Positions 37,477 to 45,853 are shown, counted from the stretch's first letter. The stretch is DNA of 64,000 nt from G963665005 sp963665005 (GCA_963665005.2 CAXXTQ010000001.1:1550001-1614000), one strand, 5' to 3'. The notes: generated from the letters alone by a model not told the origin. A program made the numbers and translations.

Positions 37477-38620
37477 AGCGTTAAGCGCATTAATGAAATA
37501 CTTAATAGAAATCGGGCCCACGGGCTGCGCTTGCATGATCACAAAACATGAAGAGCCGGTGTATGTAGAATATGTCGGCTATGCAAACAGGGAGAGTACG
37601 AAACCCATTACACCTGATACGATATACCGCGTCTATTCAATGACTAAAGTCATAACCGTTACGGCTGCGCTAATGCTATATGAGCGCGGCATGTATTTGC
37701 TGAATGACCCACTGGAAGTCTATATGCCGGAATTTTCCGATATGCAGGTATGTACATACGACGCGACTGGTGTCCTAAGTATCCGTACTGCAAAGAATCC
37801 AATATTGATTCGTGACCTGTTCTGCATGACTTCCGGGTTGACGTATGACGGTGACGCATGTGAAACGGAGAGGCGCACAAAAGAGTATTACAAAACACTG
37901 AGAAGCAATAACTATACCGCCAGAGAAGCGATGCGCGAGCTTGCCCGTGTGCCGTTGGTGTTTGAACCGGGTACACACTGGAAATATGGTTTAAGCCATG
38001 ATGCTTTGGGTGCTTTAATTGAAGCGCTGACAGGCAAACGTTTAAGCCAATTTATGAAGGATGAAATATTCGATCCGCTTGGCATGAAGGATTCGTTCTT
38101 TCATATACCGGAGGATAGAAAGACTCGCTTATGCGGCATTTATACACGCAACACAGACGGGACCTATAGCGATTACTTGGGATGCGGTCATGAATTTAAT
38201 GACATCAATGACCGTTATGACAATGGCGGTGGCGGGGTCATGTGTACGCTCGCGGATTACACGGCTTTTGCGACAGCGCTGGCCTGTGGCGGGGAAAAGG
38301 ACGGTGTTCGATTGCTGGGCAAGAAGACGATTGAGCTGATGGCCACAAACCATCTTGGGCAGGAACAACTTCGAGATTTTCGCAATACGCCACAACGTGC
38401 AGGATATGGTTATGGGCTCGGCGTACGCACCTTAATGGATAGGGCGTCAAGTGGTAGTAATTCGAGCATTGGCGAATTTGGTTGGGGAGGTCTCGCGGGT
38501 ACATGGATGATGGTTGACCCCAAGGAAGAAGCCGCGGCCGTTTTCATGCAGCAGTTGTGGCCAAGTATGAGTGAATATATACAACCACGGCTGCGTGCTG
38601 CCATCAATGCGGCGCTATGA
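37463..38620 (+). CDS. Beta-lactamase-fold serine hydrolase (class C/esterase EstB type)
   Basis: 385 residues from the ATG 7 nt after AAAGGTAGG. The nucleophile motif SMTK (S-x-x-K) lies near residue 59-62, with KYGLSHDALG at the place of the YxN motif and a C-terminal FGWGGLAGTW. There is no signal peptide, so it is likely a cytoplasmic esterase or peptidase rather than a lactamase. Confidence 0.82.
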   Translation: MESFEALSALMKYLIEIGPTGCACMITKHEEPVYVEYVGYANRESTKPITPDTIYRVYSMTKVITVTAALMLYERGMYLLNDPLEVYMPEFSDMQVCTYDATGVLSIRTAKNPILIRDLFCMTSGLTYDGDACETERRTKEYYKTLRSNNYTAREAMRELARVPLVFEPGTHWKYGLSHDALGALIEALTGKRLSQFMKDEIFDPLGMKDSFFHIPEDRKTRLCGIYTRNTDGTYSDYLGCGHEFNDINDRYDNGGGGVMCTLADYTAFATALACGGEKDGVRLLGKKTIELMATNHLGQEQLRDFRNTPQRAGYGYGLGVRTLMDRASSGSNSSIGEFGWGGLAGTWMMVDPKEEAAAVFMQQLWPSMSEYIQPRLRAAINAAL

Positions 38621-38653
38621 CTTAATTGTAGTAGTACGGAATAGGAGCACATC

Positions 38654-40054
38654 TTGAGTATCTATCATCTGATTGGTATTATCATTACTTTATCTGCCAT
38701 TACGGCTGTCGGAATATATTCGGGTAAAAAAGTAAAAAACGCCTCGGATTTTTCAACAGGCGGCAGAAAAGCTGGAGCAGCCATCGTAACGGGCACGATC
38801 ATGGGGACTTTGGTAGGCGGCGCTTCAACTGTAGGTACGGCACAGCTTGCCTATACCTACGGTTTTTCCGCCTGGTGGTGGACACTGGGCGGCGGGATAG
38901 GCTGTCTTATTTTGGCACTTGGGTTTACGAAGCCGTTGCGAAGGACAGGCTGTAATACCATTCAAGGAATGATCTCTAAAGAATTCGGAACAAGGGCAGG
39001 CATTTATTCTTCTGTACTTGCGTCAATTGGGATGTTTATCAACATTATTGCACAGATGATTGCGGCAACAGCGCTGATTACAGCTATTTTTCCGTTAGGG
39101 ATTATACCAAGTTCAATTATCGCCGGGACGCTGATGACTTTGTATGTCATATTTGGCGGTGTCTGGGGTACGGGGCTTGTTGGCGTCGTAAAGCTGATTC
39201 TTATCTATATTGCAGTCATTCTTGGAGGGATTATAGCTGTTACGGCAAGCGGCGGCTTTGCAGCGCTTTACAGCAACGAGGTCTTAGACCACGCGACTTA
39301 TTTTAATCTCTTTGCACGCGGCCTTGGAAAAGATATCGGCAGCGGGCTTTCCCTTATCCTCGGTGTTCTTTCTACGCAGACATATGCTCAAGCTGTTCTT
39401 GCCGGAAAGAATGACAGCGAAGCAAGAAAAGGTGCGCTGATCAGTGCTTTTGCGATTCCGCCGATTGGTATAGGCGGCATATTAATTGGACTATTTATGC
39501 GCACGAACTATCCGGATATCGTGGCAAAGCAGGCTTTCCCCTTATTTGTTCTGAACCATATGCCTGCGCTTATTGGTGGTATCGTCATGGCGACCCTGCT
39601 GATTACTGTTGTGGGTACGGGCGCAGGCCTTTCGCTTGGAATCTCAACTGTGATTGATAATGATATCATCAAAAAAATACCGCGTAGGAATATCACAGGA
39701 AAAGATGCTTGTCATAATAAAGCGCTGTTAGTTAACCGGCTCATCATTATACTTGTCCTTGCTACAGCGGTGTTCTTAAGTTGTGGTAGTTTTGGAACGG
39801 TAATTTTGGACTTCTCATTTATGTCGATGGGATTAAGGGCGGCAGTTCTGTTTGTGCCTATGTGTGCGGTCTTATTTTTCCCAGGCAAGGTCAGGAACAG
39901 TTTTGCGTTTGTTGCCATTATAGCCGGGCCTCTATCGGTCATAGCTGGGAAAATTATTATTCCCGATTTCGATCCTCTTTTTATCGGTATGGCAGTTAGC
40001 TTTACGATTATATTAATTGGCAGATTAATTGGCAAAAAGAAACCTCATGTATAG
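38654..40054 (+). CDS. Sodium:solute symporter family protein
   Basis: 466 residues with about 12-13 membrane helices. SSS-family features include GGRKAGAAIVTGTIMGTLVGGASTVGTAQLAY near the N-terminus and the polar loop ARKGALISAF. TTG start after AGGAGCAC. It imports an organic solute with sodium (sugars, carboxylates or osmolytes in this family). It is the last cargo gene before the mobilisation module. Confidence 0.87.
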   Translation: MSIYHLIGIIITLSAITAVGIYSGKKVKNASDFSTGGRKAGAAIVTGTIMGTLVGGASTVGTAQLAYTYGFSAWWWTLGGGIGCLILALGFTKPLRRTGCNTIQGMISKEFGTRAGIYSSVLASIGMFINIIAQMIAATALITAIFPLGIIPSSIIAGTLMTLYVIFGGVWGTGLVGVVKLILIYIAVILGGIIAVTASGGFAALYSNEVLDHATYFNLFARGLGKDIGSGLSLILGVLSTQTYAQAVLAGKNDSEARKGALISAFAIPPIGIGGILIGLFMRTNYPDIVAKQAFPLFVLNHMPALIGGIVMATLLITVVGTGAGLSLGISTVIDNDIIKKIPRRNITGKDACHNKALLVNRLIIILVLATAVFLSCGSFGTVILDFSFMSMGLRAAVLFVPMCAVLFFPGKVRNSFAFVAIIAGPLSVIAGKIIIPDFDPLFIGMAVSFTIILIGRLIGKKKPHV

Positions 40055-40282
40055 AATGTTTCTTTATAAATATAAAGATTTGAGAGTAGGGTTAAAGCTA
40101 CATTATGTACTAATGATTAATAATTGATGAAGCCAGACAAGATCTTACATCGGATTGACCGGTGAAAACGTTGATATCTCTTAGCAAATTTAGTCATGAA
40201 TATATTTTAATAACAAGGTATAAGGCAGAATTAAAGTATATATAGGGCCCAGACATATCAAGTGCAGCAAGTAGGCATATAG

Positions 40283-40320
40283 AAAACGGGTGGTGATAAA
40301 AAGCCATCCGTTTTTTATTT
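40283..40320 (+). terminator. Rho-independent terminator after the cargo region
   Basis: AAAACGGGTGG and CCATCCGTTTT pair (one G-U) around a 10-nt loop and run into TTTTTTATTT. It marks the boundary between metabolic cargo and the mobilisation module. Confidence 0.8.
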
Positions 40321-40434
40321 CGACAAAATTCTACAAAAGAAGCAAATAAGAAAGAGGTGATAATCGGGTGCTGTGTATTGCAGAAGAGATGGATGCCGGG
40401 CTGATTTCAATAAGCACATTATTAATTCGGCATA

Positions 40435-40475
40435 ACAACACCTGAAGATATATTTTGACATAATACAGGTGCTGT
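40435..40475. repeat. Imperfect inverted repeat, possible operator
   Basis: ACAACACCTG (40435-40444) and CAGGTGCTGT (40466-40475) are inverted with 9 of 10 matches, 21 nt apart. It lies upstream of the leader described next. The rest of 40055-40500 shows no gene. Confidence 0.35.
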
Positions 40476-40500
40476 GTAAGTTGGGGCTAATATTTAATGA

Positions 40501-40690
40501 GGTTTCATATTACTAATATCAAGCTATGCCTCTTGCCGCCCAACAGACACAAGGCAAAATCTATAAGAAGAGACAGGCGTCACAAAAAACGAAGATGTGA
40601 TAGTCCTGTGGGCAGAGAACTGCTTGATACAGAAGCTTTTGCAGCCGAATTTACAAATCTATGTGAGTTCGGCTGTTTTTATTTGCACAT
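40501..40690 (+). promoter_or_regulatory. Putative attenuator leader ahead of the sigma-like gene
   Basis: A short frame beginning ATGCCTCTTGCC encodes MPLAAQQTQGKIYKKRQASQ plus four residues. It overlaps a stem-loop (ACAGGCGTCACA / TGTGATAGTCCTGT), and is followed by a strong terminator: CAGCCGAA (40642-40649), TTCGGCTG (40668-40675), then TTTTTATTT. Leader peptide, upstream pairing and terminator are the parts of a ribosome-mediated attenuator. Alternatively it is a small RNA. Confidence 0.4.
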
Positions 40691-40761
40691 ATATTTTTCA
40701 CACCATCTGCCTCCATTTTTTCATCTGACAGGCGGTATTAATTGCCGTTCGCCTCCTTGTC

Positions 40762-40791
40762 TTTTCTGAATTCTCCAAATCATTCAGAAAG
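40762..40791 (+). promoter_or_regulatory. Hairpin covering the ribosome binding site of the sigma-like gene
   Basis: TTTTCTGAAT (40762-40771) pairs with ATTCAGAAAG (40782-40791), one G-U, 10-nt loop. The right arm includes the AGAAAGGA ribosome binding site of the gene at 40802, mirroring the hairpin at 1822-1862 in element 1. Confidence 0.55.
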
Positions 40792-40801
40792 GACAGAAGC
40801 C

Positions 40802-41200
40802 ATGCAAATATGTATCAAAATCAATGGGCAAGCCGTGTCTGTAGACGTTTCCATCGAAGTGTACGAATACATTGATCGCGCGAATCACAAAGATGAGAAT
40901 TTGGATCATAGAAAGCGTCGTCATTGGGACAAGCGTAAGTACGATGAAAGCATTATACTCCATGAGTGTAACCGAAGCATGTATGAAACGCCGGAACAAT
41001 GGCTATGCCGTAAAGAAACCTTGCAGGAAATCATGACGGCGCTGGAGAGCTGTACAGAAGTACAGCGCCAGCGTTTTTTACTTTTCGCGCTGGAAGGATT
41101 GAGCTTTTCGGAGATCGCGAAGCATTGCGGTTGTTCTAAGGGCGCTGTACAGGACAGTATTGAAGCGGTACGAAAAAAATGCAAAGAATTTTTTGAATAG
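40802..41200 (+). CDS. Sigma-70 region 4-like / HTH regulator of element 2
   Basis: 132 residues from ATG at 40802; the frame extends 20 codons upstream through the leader hairpin, so the later start is preferred. The C-terminal half has TEVQRQRFLLFALEGLSFSEIAKHCGCSKGAVQDSIEAVRK, the sigma region 4 helix-turn-helix of mobile-element regulators. It corresponds to the gene at 1872 in element 1. It is followed by the conserved GGCTATACAGTGAGGGG motif. Confidence 0.65.
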   Translation: MQICIKINGQAVSVDVSIEVYEYIDRANHKDENLDHRKRRHWDKRKYDESIILHECNRSMYETPEQWLCRKETLQEIMTALESCTEVQRQRFLLFALEGLSFSEIAKHCGCSKGAVQDSIEAVRKKCKEFFE

Positions 41201-41224
41201 CGACCCTACGAAACACGATTTTCG

Positions 41225-41254
41225 GGCTATACAGTGAGGGGCTTTTTGCCCTAT
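41225..41254 (+). promoter_or_regulatory. Conserved GGCTATACAGTGAGGGG motif with GGGC-T5-GCCC hairpin
   Basis: The motif matches 2368-2385 in element 1 in nearly all positions, and continues into GGGGCTTTTTGCCC, which can fold. It lies 24 bp after the sigma-like gene and 80 bp before the next regulator gene. Confidence 0.4.
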
Positions 41255-41322
41255 CACATCGGCGAGAGGGACAGGCAGTTTTCAAGCTGCACTGTCACTC
41301 TTGCTATCTGGAGGTTTAGCCC

Positions 41323-41743
41323 ATGCAAATCATTAACCTGCGCAAACAGTATCCCGGTTGCTACAGCCATGACATGTTTGTGGAAGTCTCCGACGACGTG
41401 GCCGAGGCCATACTGCTGGCAACCCGTCAGGAGAACAATTATCGTCAGCGCACATTCCGGCACAAGGCGTACTACTCCCTTGACCGGGGCGATGGTATTG
41501 AAAACGCGGCGCTTCATTTTACACCGTCGCCGGAAGAAATCTTTCTCCGGCAGGTATCAGGAAGCCATTGACCATCTGCCGCCCATACAGATGCGTCGCG
41601 TTTATGCGCATTACATTCTTGGCATGAAGAAGGTGGACATCGCCCGTGCCGAAGGGGTGTGCAGCAGCGGCGTGTGCTCAACGATCAAGGCGGGTTTGAG
41701 AAATCTCAAACGCTATTTTGAGAAGAAACAATGGACGAAATAA
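41323..41743 (+). pseudogene. Frameshifted sigma factor-like HTH gene
   Basis: The first part (41323-41571) reads MQIINLRKQYPGCYSHDMF ... SLDRGDGIEN ... SPEEIFLRQV; the second part, in another frame to 41743, reads YQEAIDHLPPIQMRRVYAHY then MKKVDIARAEGV and ends LKRYFEKKQWTK. Joined near 41550 they make one sigma region-4 type protein of the kind carried next to MobA in clostridial elements. A single-base change in CGGCAGGTATCAGG explains the break. It may be a real inactivating mutation, a sequencing error or, less likely, programmed frameshifting. Confidence 0.7.
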
Positions 41744-41756
41744 CAGGAGGAGAAGA

Positions 41757-41993
41757 ATGGAAAAGTATACAGATGAAATACAGTCGGTTCAGGAAAGAAT
41801 CCGGCAGCTTAAAAATCGCCAGAAGATACTACTGAAAAAGAAATCTGACGCCGAGCGCAAAGCACGGACGCGCCGCCTTATTGAGCGCGGAGCGATTCTG
41901 GAGAGTATTTTCCCCGAAATCGTCTCCATGACGAATGAGAAGGTCAAGGCATTTTTGGAGAAAATGCGGCGTCTTAATGAGAGCATGGAGTAG
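41757..41993 (+). CDS. DUF3847-like small coiled-coil protein
   Basis: 78 residues from the ATG after AGGAGGAGAAG. A heptad-rich basic N-terminus (VQERIRQLKNRQKILLKKKSDAERKARTRRLIERGAILES) leads to a short acidic end. This matches small proteins (DUF3847) that I recall directly upstream of MobA/MobL relaxase genes; it is probably a mobilisation accessory protein. The oriT-like site begins 15 bp downstream. Confidence 0.7.
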   Translation: MEKYTDEIQSVQERIRQLKNRQKILLKKKSDAERKARTRRLIERGAILESIFPEIVSMTNEKVKAFLEKMRRLNESME

Positions 41994-42007
41994 CTGCCGG
42001 TTCCGTA

Positions 42008-42037
42008 GGCGCACTTATACACCCGCTTTGCGGGTGT
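42008..42037 (-). other. Putative IncQ-type origin of transfer (oriT)
   Basis: Read on the - strand: ACACCCGC / GCGGGTGT (an 8-bp inverted repeat with 3-nt loop) followed by ATAAGTGCGCC. TAAGTGCGC next to an inverted repeat is the nick-region layout of RSF1010/R1162-type oriT cleaved by MobA (MOBQ) relaxases. It lies 150 bp upstream of the MobA/MobL relaxase gene. Confidence 0.75.
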
Positions 42038-42186
42038 GTGCGCTCTGCGAGGCTTGCGCTCTGGCGAGCGTGGAGAGCTACAATCCCCAAACCCCTTGTG
42101 CACCTCACAGCCGGGCGTATCCTCTGCGGAAAATACGTCCGGACATGAGGTCTTGCATCGTCTATCGCTGTGAATGGAGGCGACAT

Positions 42187-43620
42187 ATGGCGATCTATCA
42201 TTGCAGCATTAAAATCATTAAACGCAGTCAAGGGCGGAGCGCTGTGGCGGCCGCCGCCTACCGTAGCAGTGAAAATCTCACAAACGAGTGGGACGGCATG
42301 ACTCATGATTACACACGCAAGGGCGGCGTTGTCTATACGGAAATTCTATTGCCCATATATGCGCTTCCGGCGTTTCAAGACCGCTCCGTTCTTTGGAATA
42401 GCGTGGAGAAAATAGAGAAAAGTCGCAACGCGCAGCTCGCCCGCGAGATTGAAATCGCCCTGCCGGTGGAACTGAGCCGGAAGGAACAAATCCGTCTTGT
42501 CCGTGACTATGCCCAGAATACTTTCGTGTCCATGGGGATGTGCGCGGATATTGCCGTTCACGATAAAGGCGACGGCAATCCACACGCTCATATTCTGCTG
42601 ACCATGCGCCCATTTAAAGAGGACGGTTCATGGGACGCAAAGTGTCGGAAAGAATACGATCTCGATAAACACGGGCAACGCATCAGGCTAAAAAACGGCG
42701 CGTTTAAAAGTCATCGGATGGATACCACCGATTGGAATGAGCTGACCAAGGCCGAAGCATGGCGCGAGGCATGGGCTGAGTATACCAACCACACGTTCGA
42801 GCTAAAAGGACTATCTGAACGCATCGACCATCGCAGCTACAAGCGTCAGGGCGTGGAACAAATACCGACCGTCCATATGGGCGTAGCCGCGACGCAGATG
42901 GAGCGCCAGGGCATATCTACCGAGAAGGGTAGCGTCAACCGGGAGATTGCCGCTCAGAACAAACTGCTGAAAGAAATTAAAGCGCGGCTGACCCGCCTCT
43001 ACAACTGGTCAAAGGAACAGGCAGAACAGCCGGGGAAAAAGAGCAGCGTGTTGGAACAACTCCGGCAGGCACAGAAAGCGATACAAACCACTCCCACCTA
43101 TTGCAAGGCCAGAGCGCGCAATGAGGACGTGGCTCTGTTCAATCTTCTGCAGGAGAAAAAGATATCGTCCATACCAATACTACACGAAAAAATCTCTGAT
43201 ATGAATCGCGAGTATTACGCGCTGCGGGGAAAGATTGCGAGCACCGAACGCGAGCTTGCCCAGCTTAACGAGCGGCTTTCAATGTGGGAGCAGTATTCAC
43301 AGAACGAAGACGTATATCAGCAGCTTACAATCTTGAAACCGAGTGCGCGGGATTCCTTCTCAGAAAAGCACCGTATTGAACTCATCCTGTTTGATTCCGC
43401 CGCCAGCTATTTTGATGAACTGAAAGCCTCCGGCGAGGCTATCTCCCCGAAACAGTGGCGGGCAGAGGTGGAGCGCTTGACGGCTCATAAGGATTCTCTT
43501 TTCCAGCAGATAAAAGATATGCGCGGAGATATCGCACTTTTGGAGAAATTCCACAAGTCCGCCGAGGGCATTTCCAGCGGCAGAAAACCAATGACAAAGG
43601 AGTCTGAATATGAACGTTAA
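42187..43620 (+). CDS. MobA/MobL-family (MOBQ) relaxase
   Basis: 477 residues from ATG at 42187 after GGAGG; the longer frame through the oriT region has no start signal. The N-terminus (MAIYHCSIKIIKRSQGRSAV then AAAYRS) carries the presumed nicking tyrosines. The metal triad is HDKGDGNPHAH (His125, His133, His135). The C-terminal half is coiled coil, with no primase domain visible. It would nick the oriT at 42008-42037 and lead a strand into a recipient with a helper conjugation system, since no type IV secretion genes are present. The gene is GC-rich compared with the cargo genes. Confidence 0.92.
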   Translation: MAIYHCSIKIIKRSQGRSAVAAAAYRSSENLTNEWDGMTHDYTRKGGVVYTEILLPIYALPAFQDRSVLWNSVEKIEKSRNAQLAREIEIALPVELSRKEQIRLVRDYAQNTFVSMGMCADIAVHDKGDGNPHAHILLTMRPFKEDGSWDAKCRKEYDLDKHGQRIRLKNGAFKSHRMDTTDWNELTKAEAWREAWAEYTNHTFELKGLSERIDHRSYKRQGVEQIPTVHMGVAATQMERQGISTEKGSVNREIAAQNKLLKEIKARLTRLYNWSKEQAEQPGKKSSVLEQLRQAQKAIQTTPTYCKARARNEDVALFNLLQEKKISSIPILHEKISDMNREYYALRGKIASTERELAQLNERLSMWEQYSQNEDVYQQLTILKPSARDSFSEKHRIELILFDSAASYFDELKASGEAISPKQWRAEVERLTAHKDSLFQQIKDMRGDIALLEKFHKSAEGISSGRKPMTKESEYER

Positions 43621-43879
43621 AATATACCCTGAAATGATACCGAAAGTAGACATCCACATATCCATCTATCCTATACCTATCCATCCATCTCCCATTCTGG
43701 AAAAGGAGCCTAAAGTGTCGGAATGTCCCCTAAATGGCACCGAAAAGCGACAGAAGGCGAACAAAGAACGACAACGACGAAAATTGAACGTAAGCACACA
43801 CGCGGCAGAAGCCGTTAAGAGGATATTGAAAACTAAATATGAGAGGGTTTATGGAAAAGAGAAAAGGGCTAAGCATTGA
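43610..43879 (+). CDS. Small basic protein of unknown function
   Basis: 89 residues, starting 10 bp before the relaxase stop with AAAGGAG upstream. Ile/Pro-rich N-terminus (HISIYPIPIHPSPI) and a strongly basic C-terminal half. I do not recognise the family. The overlap with the relaxase suggests co-translation, perhaps as a mobilisation accessory. Confidence 0.45.
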   Translation: MNVKIYPEMIPKVDIHISIYPIPIHPSPILEKEPKVSECPLNGTEKRQKANKERQRRKLNVSTHAAEAVKRILKTKYERVYGKEKRAKH

Positions 43880-44033
43880 ACAATTGGATATCTACGGTAT
43901 AGCGCAAAACTACATGTTATCTGCTGTGAAGATCGGCAAAACAACGTTTGTCGTATCCAGCGTTTTTGAAAACGATAGGACGTTCACACAAACGATGGAC
44001 AAACTGATTGAGAAGCGGATTAAAGCGTCTTAA
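43851..44033 (+). CDS. TnpW-like small transposon protein
   Basis: 60 residues; the ATG at 43851 follows GAGAGGG. The core VKIGKTTFVVSSVF and C-terminal MDKLIEKRIKAS match the TnpW-type pattern (KIG-TT-V---F ... D--..LI). A close relative is encoded at 60627-60809, also directly before a serine recombinase, with shared IKIGKTTFIVSSYF and KIKAS endings. The conserved neighbourhood suggests a role with the recombinase; function unknown. Confidence 0.7.
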   Translation: MEKRKGLSIEQLDIYGIAQNYMLSAVKIGKTTFVVSSVFENDRTFTQTMDKLIEKRIKAS

Positions 44034-44046
44034 TTTCATTTTGCTC

Positions 44047-44126
44047 TGGCATGAAAGCAGCGTACAGGGTATACTTAGTATTAGCTAAGCTACTTTGGAT
44101 ACTGCTTTCATAGAGAGGAGTTTTTT
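44047..44126 (+). promoter_or_regulatory. Promoter and inverted-repeat region of the element 2 recombinase
   Basis: A -10 box TATACT (44070-44075) has a weak -35 TGGCAT 17 bp upstream. ATGAAAGCAG (44051-44060) and CTGCTTTCAT (44102-44111) are perfect inverted repeats around it. Between them ATTAGCTAAGCTACTTT (44080-44096) is the exact reverse complement of 6634-6650 at the element's left end. The recombinase ribosome binding site GAGAGGAG follows. Confidence 0.7.
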
Positions 44127-45806
44127 ATGAAGCAATACAAAGTAGGAATCTATTTAAGGTTGTCGCGTGACGATGGAACGGACAACGAAAGTATGAGCAT
44201 ATCCAATCAGCGGGATTTGCTTACGGACTATGTAAACGAAAGGGGTTGGAAGGTCGAAGAAACATACATCGACGATGGTGTCAGCGGCACAACGTTTGAC
44301 AGACCCGGATTTCAGCGGTTGGTTGAGGACATTGAGCACAAGCGTATAAACATGGTGATCGTCAAAGACTTGTCGCGGCTTGGGAGAAACTATTCACAGG
44401 TCGGTCATTACACGGATTATTTCTTCCCAAAGCATAATGTTCGTTTTATTGCTATCGGCGATAACGTAGACAGCGATAAGGACAATGACTTTGCGGGATT
44501 TCTAAACGTGATTCATGAACACTATGCAAAGGATACGTCGCGGAAGATTAAGACCACAAAAAAGTCTCAGATGAAGAAAGGCGAGTTCATTGGCAGCCAA
44601 CCGGCGCTAGGGTACATGCGTAATCCGCAGGACAAGCACCATCTGATCATTGAGCCGAACGGTGCGGAAATTGTGCGCAGGATGTTTCATCTGTATACGA
44701 TAGGCGAAAGTGCGCGGCATATCGCCGAAGTGTTCAACAAGGAAGGAGTCCCGACACCGAGGGTTCACTTCTTCAATCGCATCGACAAAACAAATCCGTA
44801 TACGCAGGATGCGGAGACTTGGGGTAGCGCAACGATACTGCGGATGCTTCGGAATCAGGTGTATATCGGTCATATGGTTCAAGGCAAGCGGCAGAAGAAA
44901 AACTTCAAGATGAAACGCCGTGATGTGATACCGGAAGAGCAATGGGTAGTCGTGAAAAACACGCACGAGCCGTTGATTGATGAAGTGACTTGGGACAGAG
45001 TGCAAAGCATCATAAGTCAGAACAAGCGCAGAACGAAACCGAGGCTGAAAAAGGACGGTGCGGTATCGTTGTTCTCGGCAAAGCTGTTCTGTGCGGACTG
45101 CGGTGCGAAGATGACGTTTCAGCTTGCGAAGAACAAGACTGGCGAGTATGCGCGGTATCGGTGTAGTACATACAGTAATCAGGGTAAGACGGCGTGCAGC
45201 TTCCATGCAATTAGCGAAGCAGAACTTGAAATCATTGTGCTAAATGAAATTCAGAAGTTTTCCAGCATTGCGGTCAATTATGCCGATGCTTTGCTTGAAA
45301 AGCTATTGGAGATCAACGACCGAATGAAGTCCAGAAGCGGTATGTTGATCGAGAAGCAGCTGCAAAAGGTTGAACGCGAGTTACAGGGCATTGCGCCGAA
45401 GACAGACGCTTTAATTGAGCAGATTCTGAACGGTAATGTTTCAGAGGCGATGTTCAAAAAGTTGATGAGCGGATACGAAGACAAGCAGGAGCAGCTTGCC
45501 AAACAGCGAATTAATCTAAAAGCGGAGTTAAGCGCAGTTAGGGATGATACCGGGCACATACAGGACATCGTCGAGAAGTTCAAGGCAAGAAACTATATTG
45601 AATCTCTTGATAGAGAAACAGTGGTCGAGCTGATAGACCACATTGAGGTTTTCAAGAAGGAAAAAGCGGATATTGGTTACGTCCAGCGAATTGATATTTA
45701 CTTCAACTTCATTGGAAAGATCGATGATACCGACTTTGAGAATCTTAGGGATTATATGTCGGACAAAGTAACAAAAGACACATCACACGAGGTGCAGGCA
45801 GGATAA
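44127..45806 (+). CDS. Large serine recombinase of element 2
   Basis: 559 residues. Resolvase domain with catalytic Ser13 (YLRLSRDD), KDLSRLGRNY and TTFDRPGFQ; recombinase domain; zinc ribbon CADCGAKM ... CSTYSNQGKTAC; then a long coiled-coil region and a C-terminal tail, as in TnpX/TndX. The closest relative in the window is the element 3 recombinase (60895), which shares long identical stretches. Its stop lies 47 bp before the junction at 45854, so the excised circle would have attP just beside the gene. Confidence 0.94.
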   Translation: MKQYKVGIYLRLSRDDGTDNESMSISNQRDLLTDYVNERGWKVEETYIDDGVSGTTFDRPGFQRLVEDIEHKRINMVIVKDLSRLGRNYSQVGHYTDYFFPKHNVRFIAIGDNVDSDKDNDFAGFLNVIHEHYAKDTSRKIKTTKKSQMKKGEFIGSQPALGYMRNPQDKHHLIIEPNGAEIVRRMFHLYTIGESARHIAEVFNKEGVPTPRVHFFNRIDKTNPYTQDAETWGSATILRMLRNQVYIGHMVQGKRQKKNFKMKRRDVIPEEQWVVVKNTHEPLIDEVTWDRVQSIISQNKRRTKPRLKKDGAVSLFSAKLFCADCGAKMTFQLAKNKTGEYARYRCSTYSNQGKTACSFHAISEAELEIIVLNEIQKFSSIAVNYADALLEKLLEINDRMKSRSGMLIEKQLQKVERELQGIAPKTDALIEQILNGNVSEAMFKKLMSGYEDKQEQLAKQRINLKAELSAVRDDTGHIQDIVEKFKARNYIESLDRETVVELIDHIEVFKKEKADIGYVQRIDIYFNFIGKIDDTDFENLRDYMSDKVTKDTSHEVQAG

Positions 45807-45820
45807 TCCGCTAAAAAGAA

Positions 45821-45850
45821 AAATCACAAGGAACGTATGTACCTTGTGAA
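45821..45850 (+). terminator. Hairpin at the right end of element 2
   Basis: TCACAAGG and CCTTGTGA pair perfectly with a 10-nt loop, immediately after the recombinase and abutting the attachment core. It may serve as terminator or as part of the att arm. Confidence 0.55.
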
Positions 45851-45853
45851 AAT

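Larger units (their letters stand above)
6581..45853. mobile_element. Element 2: mobilisable metabolic island
   Basis: About 39.3 kb between two copies of the tRNA-Ser 3' motif. The matching 17-bp inverted arms at 6634 and 44080 tie both ends to one element. It carries a relaxase, oriT, TnpW-like protein and serine recombinase but no secretion genes, so it is an integrative mobilisable element rather than a self-transmissible one. Confidence 0.75.

Noticed and set aside
41935..42186. N-terminal extension of the MobA/MobL relaxase reading frame
   Set aside because: The extension runs through the DUF3847-like gene and the oriT hairpin, lacks a ribosome binding site, and family members begin at MAIYHCS-like sequence.
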